From positions 43,849,249 through 43,913,248 of the forward strand of contig OZ038423.1 of assembly GCA_964036155.1 (NCBI GenBank): 64,000 nucleotides of DNA, given 5' to 3'. Below, piece after piece: positions 1-41,500 of this stretch. Position 1 is the first letter of the stretch. Each line of letters opens with the position of its first letter. The notes below the pieces were generated by a model. It had not been told where the DNA came from and searched no databases. It saw only the letters and a program-made list of their open reading frames with translations. The stretch is from Diploscapter coronatus. Taxonomy: Eukaryota > Nematoda > Chromadorea > Rhabditida > Rhabditidae. The position numbers and the translations under genes were made by a program.

Positions 1-24
1 ACTCTATACCACTGCGCCACGATT
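1..24 (-). tRNA. possible 5' part of a tRNA, cut by the window edge
   Basis: The reverse complement of the first bases reads GTGGCGCAGTGGTATAGAGT. This looks like the T8-G9, D-stem (GCGC) and D-loop (AGTGGT) start of a eukaryotic tRNA. The anticodon and the 3' half lie outside the window, so identity and functionality cannot be judged. It could also be a tRNA-derived repeat. Confidence 0.3.
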
Positions 25-3000
25 ACATGTCTCACCTTCCCTTCTTTCCGGCTGAGGGGAGTAAGGGGTGTGAGATAGAAGAAATTCGAGACCCTCGGGA
101 CGGGTATATTCATGCGAAGGGGCAAGAAATTTTTACAGATTTGGAATCCTCAGGCCATGGGAAGAAAGATGTGGGTACTCTCGTCTCATATCGCCAAGAC
201 GAGGGTAAAACCTTCCCTTGTGAGCAGTTTTTGTGTTTCGTTCAAGTGGTCCTGTCTTAGCTCCATCATACTGCCTTTTCTGCTGTGCGTCTTCAAGCCA
301 CTCAACTTTTTAAAACTCATCCCTCATGGGGATTCGTTGTTTCTTCTCCTTTTATTCTCCTTCAATACATCTTTCATTTCTCGTCGTCCGCACTCTTTTT
401 GTCTTTTCAATTTCTCGTATAGAATTTTTCCATTCTCGATTTACTCGAAATCCGTTACATTTTATCATCGAGCAATTCTTTCATTAGAAGGAATTTCAAC
501 TACATTTTATTATTTTAAGATAGGTATGATTCGTTAATATTTTGATAATGCTTGTAATATAGAAATCGGCGTTGAAAGGTCACATATTTTTTTTTTAATT
601 TCTTCAAAATAGGGTAAAAAAGGGGTGCGTATTTTCGCACATAATTCGAATAGGGAAAAAATCAGTTCAATGAAGTCCATCTACAATTTGTGGGATGTCC
701 TCTTTCTCCAGAAGACGAGAAGTATTTTGCTACTTTGCATGCAAATCGTGAATTCCATGCAGATGAAAACCACTCACGAATTTACGCATACGCGAGAAAA
801 AAAACTCAAACAAACTCCAGTTTCTTCTTAATTCGAAATTTTTCACCGAAATCATTTTTGCTTTGCCATCAAATTTTTTTAACAATTTCAGATCATATTG
901 TACCTCTGTATCTTCTCAAAAGTATTACAGTTGAGCCAATCAGAATTTATAGTTTTTGTTAGGGAATCATACTGACTTTAAAAATTTAGATGATATCTCT
1001 AAAAATAAAAAAAAAAGATCATGATGAGGTATATCTTTAAAATAATAGCAAAAATATTTATGAAAGAAAACTGATTTATGTTGCAGATAGGGTTGGCGGG
1101 TGCTAGGCGACTTTTGTTGAAAGTTTAGCGCGCTTTACGTCGCTTCCTATTTCGTCGTTAAACTTCCAAAAATCATGCACTTTTTGCTTTATTTTTACAA
1201 ACCACCTGCTTTTCAGCAAGTTTTGTATTTTTTCAAATTTTATATGTAGAAGTAAAAGGTCTTTGAGAGTGCATTCATTCAATGGAAGTCTAAAACATTA
1301 CATTTGTGCATGACCATTTACTACATACTTTTCGCTCTTTAACGTGTTCATTCATCGAAGAAAACGTTATTAATCATATTGTCATGCGTATTTGCCTGAA
1401 AGTAGAGATCAAAAATTAAATAATTTGCTATTTTAGGCTCAAATTCATTTAATCGTTCGTATCTGAGTTTTTGCTCGATTTTTGGTAGATAAATTCACGA
1501 GTTTGGCTCGAACTCGAAAACTAGAGTTTCCAAATAAATGTTTCATTGTGCCCAGGCTAAAATAAAATGCATCACGAATTTTTCGCTCTGCTAAACACGA
1601 TAACATCTTATGATTTAGGTCATATTAATTAGTGTTAAATATGTACAAGAGCGATTTTAAGTAGACGAAAAATATTCTTATCCAAGACCCCGAAAACGTT
1701 TAACTTTTGTAATTTTCCATATCATAAAATCTCTTCCCATTAATTCAATTTATTTACAAAATACAATATCATGACCGAATCTATTTTAAAACTAATTCTA
1801 ATGCTCATCTTATTTAATTTCAATATTCCGAGCTTTGTCTTAGCAAACTTTAATGAACCCTGCAAAGTTTTCTCGAATACTTTTAAACCTCTATATTTGC
1901 TTGGTGGCTAGAGATTTTCTCGATTCCGAGGCAGCGCTTATTTGAGTTTAATTTGCGGCCGCTCGATTTGCTTGGAGCACCGCAGCAAGCGCGTGCAGGA
2001 CTCAGTTTCCTTATGTATATTCATTCGATTTCATTTATTATTTACGAGTCGTATGCAGTCGAGCGCCGCCGTGCCTTTCTTACCGAAAACACGCCGCAAA
2101 TTTGCGACGTCTTTCCCCCGACTTAATTTCAACCTGCCTCAAGTTAAATTTCATCACTGCACTCTGTACTTTTCACGATAAGATAATATTAACATATGGA
2201 AAAATTCTAATGGTTAGTTTTTTTTTTTTAATTTAGGCTATGGCAATTGTCATAACTTACATAAGTTTCCCCTTTAATTTTTTACTCGTTATTAGATTTT
2301 CTTTCAAGTAAATGGAGCAAACAATACCATATGAATAATTTATATTATATATTTAAAATGATTATAAGTTCTCAGAATTGTTTATTATAATGAAATCATG
2401 AGATCTAATCATGCATGTTTTTCTTCTCGTCATTAATGATGCACATATGTTTCTGATAAATCTAAATTTAAAATGAACGATTTCTGATATCAATAAGGTT
2501 CTGCTAATTTTATCGCTTTCGCACGCTCTCGGTCTGAAACACACCTTTATAATGATGCAGATTTGTCATGTTCACACCATTTGTATGTGGAAAGCTCAGA
2601 ATTAGTGTATATACTTCCAGATAAAATTATCCTATAATCACTATAAATATTCAAATTTATTGCAGTCGCGATTCTATTAGGGGTAGGAAAAATTTGCCTT
2701 TGTCTCCGGGTTTTCTCACTCTTTAAGAATTTTCAGCTTCTTTATCTGTCTTTAGCTTTGAGTTTGGGTTCGGAAAATGGGTCTTCTTCTTTGGAATTTT
2801 AACATTTGAATCTTCACTCACACCTGTTGTTATTCATGTTAATTTTTTAAATGAGAATTCTAGTAAACTATGGAAAGCTCTGACAATTCCGTATGTAAAC
2901 TTTTCGAAGTTCTAAAATTCTCATGTAGCTTGACTCACCTAATGGAATTTATTGCCTCATTTATTTACAATATTCACGCACTCCTGACTAATGAAGATTT

Positions 3001-4860
3001 CCACTGATGTGAGGCGAACATTTTCTCCATGTAAAATGTGAGGCAAAAATGCAGTCAGAAAAAAACGACAAACTAATTGCTTGTAATTATACGGAAGCAG
3101 TCTATTTTCACGTGCGAATCTGCACATTTTCCCGTTCGGATGGCCGACTGAGCTTTCAGAGTCTTTCTGAAATATGCAAAGAGCTGAGTCAGACCTCGCT
3201 CGAGCTGAAATATTTATTATTCGAAAATCTCACAATATCACAACATGAGAAGGTATGTATATCGTGTGCGCCTCGCAAATTTTGTTCTCAAGGAAATATG
3301 CTCCATTGCTAAATGTAAGCGATTCTTTCTTTTCTCTTTCACATACTTATAGTTGAAATAAGGAGAGCCACTAATACTTGGCATTAGAGCATATTTCCTT
3401 GAGAACAAAATTTGTAAGGCGCATACAATAGCTTGCAACAGAGAGAGAGAGCGCGCGTTTCCTTATCTACTATATCGTCAGATTGGTTGAGAGATTTCCG
3501 AATACCCAAATCAAATTTCGATCGGACTTTTATTAAAATGAATTCTTCAATCAATAAATCTTGCTCTAAACCAAAATATTCATATTTCCTCTTCAGATCT
3601 TGAAAATATCTAATTTCGATATCTCATGAAAAATTCGGTCAAGATTTGCATGCAGACGATTTTTCCCGTCTATTTCGAGTCCAACTCAAAAATCCTTCCT
3701 GGGTTTCGTTTTTGTGCCATAATCGGTCTCTTTTCTACATGCATTGATAATTTTATTTTGCGGGACGCTCACTAGATGCCAGTAGGGCATCTATATTTCA
3801 TAATGGGCGCCTAATAATATTCATCTTTCATTGACCTGGTCACATTTATCCTATAATGATTTGCCTGTTTAAAACGCTGATACCTAGACGATGTAAATTC
3901 TCAGTATCTTGCATATATTATCACCTGATTTATCGTGATCCTCATTGATTTTTCTTTGAAAATTATATAGTTATGAGTTTTTAGTGGATGAATTTGATTT
4001 CATTCGTTAAATTTGAATTTCATCATGATCTCCACTAAATTTATCTCGAAAGATATGCTATTAAATTATTCGAAATGTCCGAATGTTTGAATTTACTTTC
4101 GTTTATTAAATTTCAATTTTCCTTAGATTTAAAGCGGATTTCAAATATCCTGCAGATTTTCGAATGCGTTGAGCACATTTGCGGGTTAATCTCATCTTTC
4201 CTCGGCCGGTTAAGGGTCTGAGAATTCGGCTCAGTGTTCTCGCATCATGCAGCCATTTAGCCCTTCAGCAAACGGGCCACGAAGACATTGCACATTGCCT
4301 CCTCCGGGTATTGCCTTTTCCCACTCTTTCTTCTTATTTTGCTATTTTTCTTTCTCGCCTCTTTCTTTCCCTTCCACTCACTATTTTCCGCGTTTCCACC
4401 CTCTAGGCTCTCCTGTTTTCTCCGCTATTTCGATTTTCAATAGCCCCAGGGCAGGGCGTGCGTCGACGCGACGCGGCTCACTATTTCATCTTGGCTTTAC
4501 CCTGTCTCTCTCTGAAGCTTGCTATTTTCCCGGCTTTTCCCCGCTTTTCGTCTCCTTATTCAGCAGGGTATTTCCTCGCACTTTTCTCTCTTCATGCACC
4601 CACCCTACCACTGCTGCTTCTTCAGTCGAGCTCCCACATTTTCTCAATTCGTGGATATTCCCGTGAGCTGCGTGTATGCCTTTCTTCCATTTCGACCACT
4701 TGCGCTCTCATCACTCATCTGGACTATTCATGACCTGAATTTGCCCGTCCCAATCGCTAATCACCGTTGATTCCCATCGATTTCCCACCGATTTCTAACG
4801 ATTTCTACCGATTCGATCGTGAATTTGGCAACATTTCGCATAAATCCGAGCCAACTTCAG
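25..4860. other. upstream region of unc-13, no gene supported
   Basis: Only short open frames without matching splice signals or recognisable motifs are present. The stretch holds AT-rich DNA, CT-rich tracts near 4300-4640 and one inverted repeat (3261-3429). It probably contains the promoter and any untranslated 5' exons of the long unc-13 isoform, but I see no element that I can name. Confidence 0.5.
3261..3429. repeat. inverted repeat, 43-bp arms with an 83-nt loop
   Basis: Positions 3261-3303 and 3387-3429 are near-perfect reverse complements. The shared core is AAATTTTGTTCTCAAGGAAA followed by TATGCTC. A transcript from either strand would fold into a long hairpin. It may be a small fold-back element. 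Confidence 0.75.
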
Positions 4861-4870
4861 ATGGGACACA

Positions 4871-34536
<29,666 letters not shown>

Positions 34537-34706
34537 AATTCGATGTGCAAATTTCCGGTCATATCATATGACATTTATTCTTACCATGATGCTAAATTGC
34601 TCTCTCCAAGTACTGTACAATTTGTTGAGTCGAGAATCATTTTGCGGTAGATTCTGCATAGTCACTTCAAAAACTCGTCAAGTCGTCTGATTTGAAGACA
34701 CTTGTA

Positions 34707-34712
34707 AATAAA
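34707..34712 (+). terminator. poly(A) signal of unc-13
   Basis: AATAAA about 170 nt after the unc-13 stop codon, followed by a T-rich tract. Confidence 0.7.
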
Positions 34713-36290
34713 AACGTTTTTTTTTCAAATAAGGTGAAGCTATCGTCTAAAAAGCTTTGAATATTGCAATATGATCTCGATGAAGCGAATTCCCAGTACT
34801 TTGGTGGTCCTTATCTTCCCGACGTGTATTTCTCAAATCCAGTGTTTTATCTCGTTTAACTATCTTACTAATCGCAATTCTAATGCCATAATTTTTGAAT
34901 ATTTAATCAGATTATTGTAACAACATCCCGGTGCTAGATAGCAATTTTTATCCTAAAATTCAATATTTTAGGTCGAGTTCTTTCGATTGGAGATAGTAAT
35001 TTATTGCGAAATTTATGATTGATTACATGATATTTTAAGGGTATCATTTCCGCCAAGACTATGAACACAAATATCTATCAAGATGACAGATTTCTAAGCA
35101 TTATTCGATTAGATAGTCGCTAATTCGCCCTTTGAACCTTGTTTTCATCGGTTATTGAAGTAATTTTTACAAGGCTGCATTATTTTCGTTCGAATATTTG
35201 CAAATAGTGGACAATATTTGGAGTTTTGACACAGTTACTATACTAAAAATTAACTTTTCGAAGGTCAAAATTATCGAACGAAGAATATTTTTGCCATGCC
35301 CGATAGCTTCCAATATTGGCTATTCACTAAAGGATCAAATTTATGGATAGTTGAACGGCGTTTCAGGTATTTTGCTTCACCAATAAGACATAGTTAGGTT
35401 GGAGCACAAGTGCCGTGAAGTTCCGAATTCTTGTTCACTTTTCACATTTTCCCCCGCTTTACTCCAAGTGCCTTTCCCCAGAAAACTTCTCTCACACGAC
35501 TCTACTTTCTGTGGATGTTTTCACCAAATTTTATTCGGACAAACTCGATGAAATAAAGACTTTTTACTTAAAATGTGAATAAATTGATACAGTATCGACA
35601 ATGATTCTGCTAGCAATAAGTCTTGGAATAAGAAGTCGACGAGAAAGATGTTTCACATATTGACAGAATTCTATAATTCTCAATTAGTTTATGCAGGAAA
35701 AAACGAAAGGCTATTCTCAACGATGAGCCTGTAAAATTTACCGTGAGATCATACGGTAACGAATTTTCTAACTCCTTTCACGCTCTTTTCTTTCCCCATT
35801 CTTTTCTTCCTCGTTTCTTTTCGTCCACCCCATTTCTCTCATCTCGTTTTCGCTTTCTTCTCTCTCCCTCTTCTTTTTGCTGCAAATTTCTGACACGAGA
35901 CGACACGATACGGTCATGTTGTGTATTTCGAAATGATACAACACGATTTCAAATCGCGTCAAAAATTTGCAGCCCTGTATGTGAGTTTAGAAAAAAAATC
36001 AACAAAATTAAATTGTGATCAATCTAATTTTAAAATGGTAAAATTTCGCAGAAAAATGAAAATGTTTGAAAACTTATAATTTTGATAGTGCTTATTCGAA
36101 AAGTTTCAATATAATTATAATCTCAGCTCAACATTTTGACAATTATAGATTGATGGATATCTTTTTCATTGAACAATGCAGATGAATCCCGTTTATACGT
36201 GTAGATTGTGCTTTACTTTTTTCATAAGATAACCGTCGTACAATTACCCCTCATCATTCTTGGATGTCTTCGAGAGTTATCTGTATCATT
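34713..36290. other. intergenic region between unc-13 and the kelch gene
   Basis: AT-rich DNA between two convergent genes. It holds a 66-bp dispersed repeat at 35183-35248 and a C/T-rich tract at about 35775-35880. No gene is supported. Confidence 0.6.
35183..35248. repeat. dispersed repeat, copy 1
   Basis: The sequence around ATATTTGCAAATAGTGGACA recurs in the same orientation at 47255-47320 with about three differences over 66 bp. The surrounding DNA is unrelated, so this is a small dispersed repeat. Confidence 0.75.
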
Positions 36291-36397
36291 TTTATTGAAT
36301 TTTTAATAATAGTTGAATAAAGATAATATTCATAAAATATAATATGGCAAGTAAAAGGGCTACATAATATTAAACTGCATTATTTACATTTTAATCT

Positions 36398-37595
36398 TCA
36401 CATTTCTCGCCACTTATTCGTTTGTGGATCATATTCCTCGATTGAATTACACAAATTTGTATCTAGTTCTTGAAATCTAAGTTAACAAATATTTCTTATA
36501 AACATATGCACAATCTCAGCTCACCCTCCGACTGCATACAATTTCCCGTTAGCGACAGTGAGCGAATGACTCCATCTTGCATAACCCATATCAGCGATTC
36601 GAGAAATTCGACTATCAACTGGAGCTGAGGGGTCGAAACATAAACAGGATTTGAATACACCATAACTAAATATATAATGATACATTATTTATCATACAAA
36701 ATTAACGACTATTTTCCTCCAGTTATGTAAATTTTTCCATTTAGCGATGTAACTCCGAAAGAAGCTCGTTGTTCTGAAATCTCTCCAATTTCAACCCATT
36801 CCCGTTCATCGTCTGATAACCGATATATCTTTCTACTTTCGCTACCATCAATAACTGAATATCCATGATTACAATAATGAACATGCTATAATGTGACCGT
36901 ATAAAATTTCATCGCATGTTATTGCTTGAACACCACTAATTGGAAGAGGAAATGTAGGTCCTGTTTGCCATTTCCCGTCTATTAAAACCTGAATAAGTTA
37001 TTTCATGGACTTTCATTCGATCTTCTTACATCAACTCGATTCGTATCCTTCTTTGCTTTAGGCTTCCATCCACCCAAATAATATAATTTGTCTTTGAAAT
37101 AAGCCACAGATGCAAATTTACGCCATTCAGGAGGATCTGGACCTGTAAAATTCTTTGAATCGATCATTCGTGAATTTGTTGATAAGACCTCTTGAAATTT
37201 GTCGAGTATTCAAGTCAAATATTTCAAATGATTTTTCTTCGTTGTTAATTCCAAAAATCTGAAATATGAGAAATTATTCAAAATAACGAACATGAGAACT
37301 CAATTTATTCTGTGTAATTGCTACTTGATATAGCAGATACCAATTGTGGAATTTTGCAATCTCTTCTATTGAGCAAGTAGATGAATTGAACAAGCATATC
37401 CTTCCTTCATATTCACCATCATTTGAATATAAATCTAAATTATAATAAATTATTTAATCTTTTCTTCCGTTCAATCCATTCTTATTTCTTACAGTAAAAC
37501 AAATTGCCATGTGAATTATCGAATGAATTGTCTCTGCCAATTTGCAAATCATTGATATTTCGGGGTAATTCAACCATTGTATTAATTGATGGCAT
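36398..37595 (-). CDS. kelch-repeat protein, shorter paralogue (copy A)
   Basis: I joined eight exons (minus strand): 37493-37595, 37292-37434, 37189-37258, 37030-37142, 36898-36988, 36710-36854, 36525-36665 and 36398-36476, giving 294 aa. Kelch-type blades are marked by KLYYLGGW, NGKIYITGG and NGKLYAVGG. No BTB domain is visible. Such beta-propellers usually act as protein-binding modules. It is closely similar to the gene at 41307-42624 exon by exon. It differs in ending right after NKWREM, about 36 residues short, and in the second intron: its paralogue's donor is lost and the best remaining donor leaves a 33-nt intron. An AATAAA lies at 36291-36296 on the minus strand. The start is uncertain, since an upstream ATG exists out of frame. 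It may be functional or an early pseudogene. Confidence 0.7.
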
Positions 37596-37712
37596 TGCGA
37601 TCCCTTTCTGTAATTATCACTTCCATTTTAATAATAAGTTATTTATTTTCAAACCTCTAAAACATCTACAATCGCAGCTCCGTGAGCTACAGTCTCTTCT
37701 AGAAGAAAAAAT

Positions 37713-37789
37713 GCGGCGATAAGGCAGAGATAAAGTCATTGCCGCTCAACCTCCCCGCGACGATGATTTTATCTCTGTCTTATCATCGC
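37713..37789. repeat. short inverted repeat / hairpin
   Basis: GCGGCGATAAGGCAGAGATA at 37713 and its near reverse complement at 37768-37789 form a stem of about 22 bp with a loop of about 33 nt, just upstream of kelch copy A. It may be a small structured RNA or a mobile-element remnant. Confidence 0.6.
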
Positions 37790-38502
37790 GTTATTGATGC
37801 GCAGTGATTTATTTCAAGCCATGTAAACCAACAGAATATTATCATCGTTGTATTCATTTAAGACGGTCTATGAAATAATCGGCTCTCTAGAGGGGGGTGA
37901 CCAGTGAAAAAATTATATTTTTCTGGGTTTTAATAGTTTCCGACTATATTCTATTTGAAAATCACGATCTTTCCGAATTGAGCCATTTGTTAACAAATTT
38001 GCAAGAAGCGTAGAGGACGCAAGTGATATTCCCGATGTGAAGGCAGAGTTACGAAAGTACTTTTCTCAAAACCTGCTGGGCTAATCAAGCTTATAGCAAA
38101 AAACGCATGAAAAACATACCAGTATAACAAAAGATATGAATTTTGGAAGGTGATATTCGAAAACCCCCTTTTCCTCCTATTTTTCGTCAAGCTAAAAGAG
38201 TGCTGCCTTTGCACTCAACAGAGTAAAGGCTATTTCAGAGGGAGACGGCCTTGTAAGGGCGTTTGTTTGAATTTCTTTGCTTGTTTCTGGAACACTCTGG
38301 AGTTTCTAAGGGCTTTTATCATTCCCAAAATGATAGACCATGCCCATTCTGCAATTTGAACGCAAAAGTCCATGAAACAAGTGCCAAATAGCTTTGTAAA
38401 TTTTCTAGAACCTTTTTAAAACGGTGACAAAAAATCGCTCTTTGACTTTGGCTTCATAGTGTGGGCGGAACCTGCGCTCTCTAATAATAGATTCTTGTTT
38501 AA

Positions 38503-41500
38503 CTATTGTCTAAGAATATACTTACGTCCACCAAGTTTTAGAAGCTTGGGCTGTTTCCGGAAATTAGTAATGCTTTCCACAATCGAACTATACATTTCAT
38601 CAGTCTCTGAATCCGGGATCACAGTTGCATTTGAAGAAAAAGTTTTAAATGATTGTGCAGATGTAGATGGAAATTGCGATTGTTCGGTAAACTGCGGAGC
38701 TCTGAAGCTGGAAACAGTATTCCCTGACTGGTTTGTGTAATGAGGAGCGTTTGATGCCTATGTTTTGTAACAATTGAATAATATGCCAATTGGTAGCAAA
38801 CCTGCATAAGGTAAGGAGCTGGTCTTTGAAGGAATGAAGACGTCGATAGCTGGTTCGTGTTGACAAAAGCGTTTGATGTCTGTTTTTGTACAAATTAAAT
38901 AGTGTACCAATTGATAACAAACCTGCACGGGTCCTGGAGCTTGCATTTGAACGAATTGGGGTGTCCATGACTGGATTGTTTGGTCGAAGGTATTTGTTAC
39001 CTGTTGTTCATCAAAATTGAATAATGTACCAATTGATAGAAAACCTGCATAGGCTCTGGAACTGGCGTTTGAGTGAATGAAGATGATATCCATGGCTGGA
39101 TTATTTGGCCAGTAGTATTTGAAATCTGGGCTTGCGGAAAACTGCCAGGCGTCAATGCACTATGTGTCGCGAATTGAAAATGTTTTCGTTGCGGAGCTAA
39201 ACTTTTCATTTTTGTGAAATGGGGTCTATTCTTACTGTTTCGCATCTCAGCGTCTTGATCATAATTGATAGAAGCTAAATTAGATTTTAAACTTTGTTTT
39301 CAGAGTAAAATGTTTGAAACTAAATGTTTTATTATCTTTTATTAAGACTAGACTGGAAGCATTCTGAATTCTGCTGTCTGCCAAATATGATTATTCAATG
39401 CTCAGTTAAGAAGAGCGGAGCTGCTCGTTTATCATAAGTGATTTTAGTCTAACACTTTGAAAAGATTAAGACATAGTTTTTGAGAGGTGCAACCAAGAGG
39501 TGAATAGCGACAAAAGTTCTATTTTGGTATAAATAATGTAAAAATACAGGCGAAATTTAAATATGAAGTCTGTTCAAAAGAAATATTGTTTCAACTTATC
39601 TGATAACTCTTGGATATGCTCAAAAAACGAGGAATACAGATTAGGAAATAGAATAAAACACCGAAAGTTTGAACATATTCAACCCCTCACCATTCTCATA
39701 CCATCCGCTTTGGACTGCCTGCTGGTCGAGTTTGAGCTTGCAGATGTAATCTTCGTCGCTGATCTGTTTGAAGAGGGGCTTGGTCGTGTTCCTTGTTGGC
39801 GAGTTTCTCCTGAGGATATAATGAATACAAAGAAAATCAGTATCCGTATTCAGAAAAAAATTGACCCTCTGAAATAACATCCTGAGGATAAATTACCTTG
39901 TAGATAAGTGTTGAAACTTACCACTTGAGATAAACTATAGATAGGTTATCCAAGGGGATAAATTAACTCAGAGGACCACTTTTTTGAATAGGGATACAGG
40001 CATGAATTTCTTCAGACCAATTTCTGCCAATGTTTCGCATTTACTAACCAGAATATCATAAAGGCTTAGGATTTTAAAAATATCAACTTTCTATTTTGCG
40101 TGCAATAAAACTTGTTTACTTACAGAGCATGTTCGATTTCTTGGTAGATCAACTGAGTCCACTGGCCCGCTGGAATCTCCATGTCTGTTTCGGAGCCTTT
40201 TGTTGCAGAATTCGGTTTCATTTCGATTAATTTAATCATTCCAGCTGAATTGGTTGGTTGTTTCTAGAACAATGGGAAGGTTTTTGCTTACCTGCGATTT
40301 TTGCGGAAATTTGTTCAGGGAATTTGGTCATTCCGGGCTTGAGTTTCTGTGCTGCTGTGTACGTGAGTGGGTTGTCGTGTTTGAAGAGCTGAATATTAAA
40401 ATTTTATTTAATATACATATATTTTGGAGAAATTTTCTTTTGTAATTTAGAATGAAAATTAAATCTTTCTGATGCAATTCGAAATGTACTGTCTTCTTAG
40501 AAATATTACGAGTATGTTTATTCACTTAAAATAATCTTTTGATTGCATAGTCCTATTCAAGAAATCACTAAATTCATTTATTCATACTTGAGCCATCAGG
40601 CACACAACAGTCTTTCGGATCATGTCGTTGATTCCGTAACAGACTTTTTTTCTTCTATTGTAGAGGATTCCACATTCGATGGCTGCAGCTCTGATGTTTC
40701 CGAGTCTGAAGTCCGGATGCGAGACGAGCGAGTCGTCCTTGTCGGTGAGCAGAGACGGATTCAGCTGGTACATGGCATTCACGGTTCCTGGTTTGTCCTT
40801 CTTGGCTCGCTTCGATTTGGGTCCGTCGTTTGAAGTCTTGCCTTCGATCTGAGAAGGACGTTTTTTGACGTCGTGATGATGTGCCGAATTCTGAAAGTTA
40901 AACTTTGAAAGGGGTGAAATCTTAAGAGTGAATGCCCAAGGAGAGTCAAAGTCGAACGGATCAGGAATTACTCAACTTTGACAACTTTTATATTTTTTTA
41001 GTTTCGAAAGCTCTAATCTTCCCCGCTATCCTTCTTTTCATATTCCACTAACACAGTGCTTTGCTCTCTTTTCCTTGTCCGGTGAAACCCTCTAAAAATT
41101 GACTCAAAAATCGATCTTCTCTAATTTTGCATTAATTTTTTGAAAATGTTCTCCGTTTATATCGTCAAAGATATTTCTACGAGTTTTTCAGTAAATAACT
41201 ATTTTTAAATAATACATAGAAAGAAAAGTAAGTTTTTTTCTGGAAAAAATGACGTCGGACAGCCTAAAGCACTGGCTAAATCTCCAGATTTTGCTGTCTT
41301 TTCGATTTATTGAACGATATCAGATTTTGTAAATGGAGGGATTACCTCTGAGCTTTCTCCTGGATTTATTTTCTTTATTTGTGGGTAGAGTTCATTTAAT
41401 TGCTGTGATTTTTCTATGTCAGATTCTATTGGTTCCACAAATTCTCCGACTTCTCGCCATTCATTCGTTTGTGGATCATATTCCTCGATTGAACTACACA

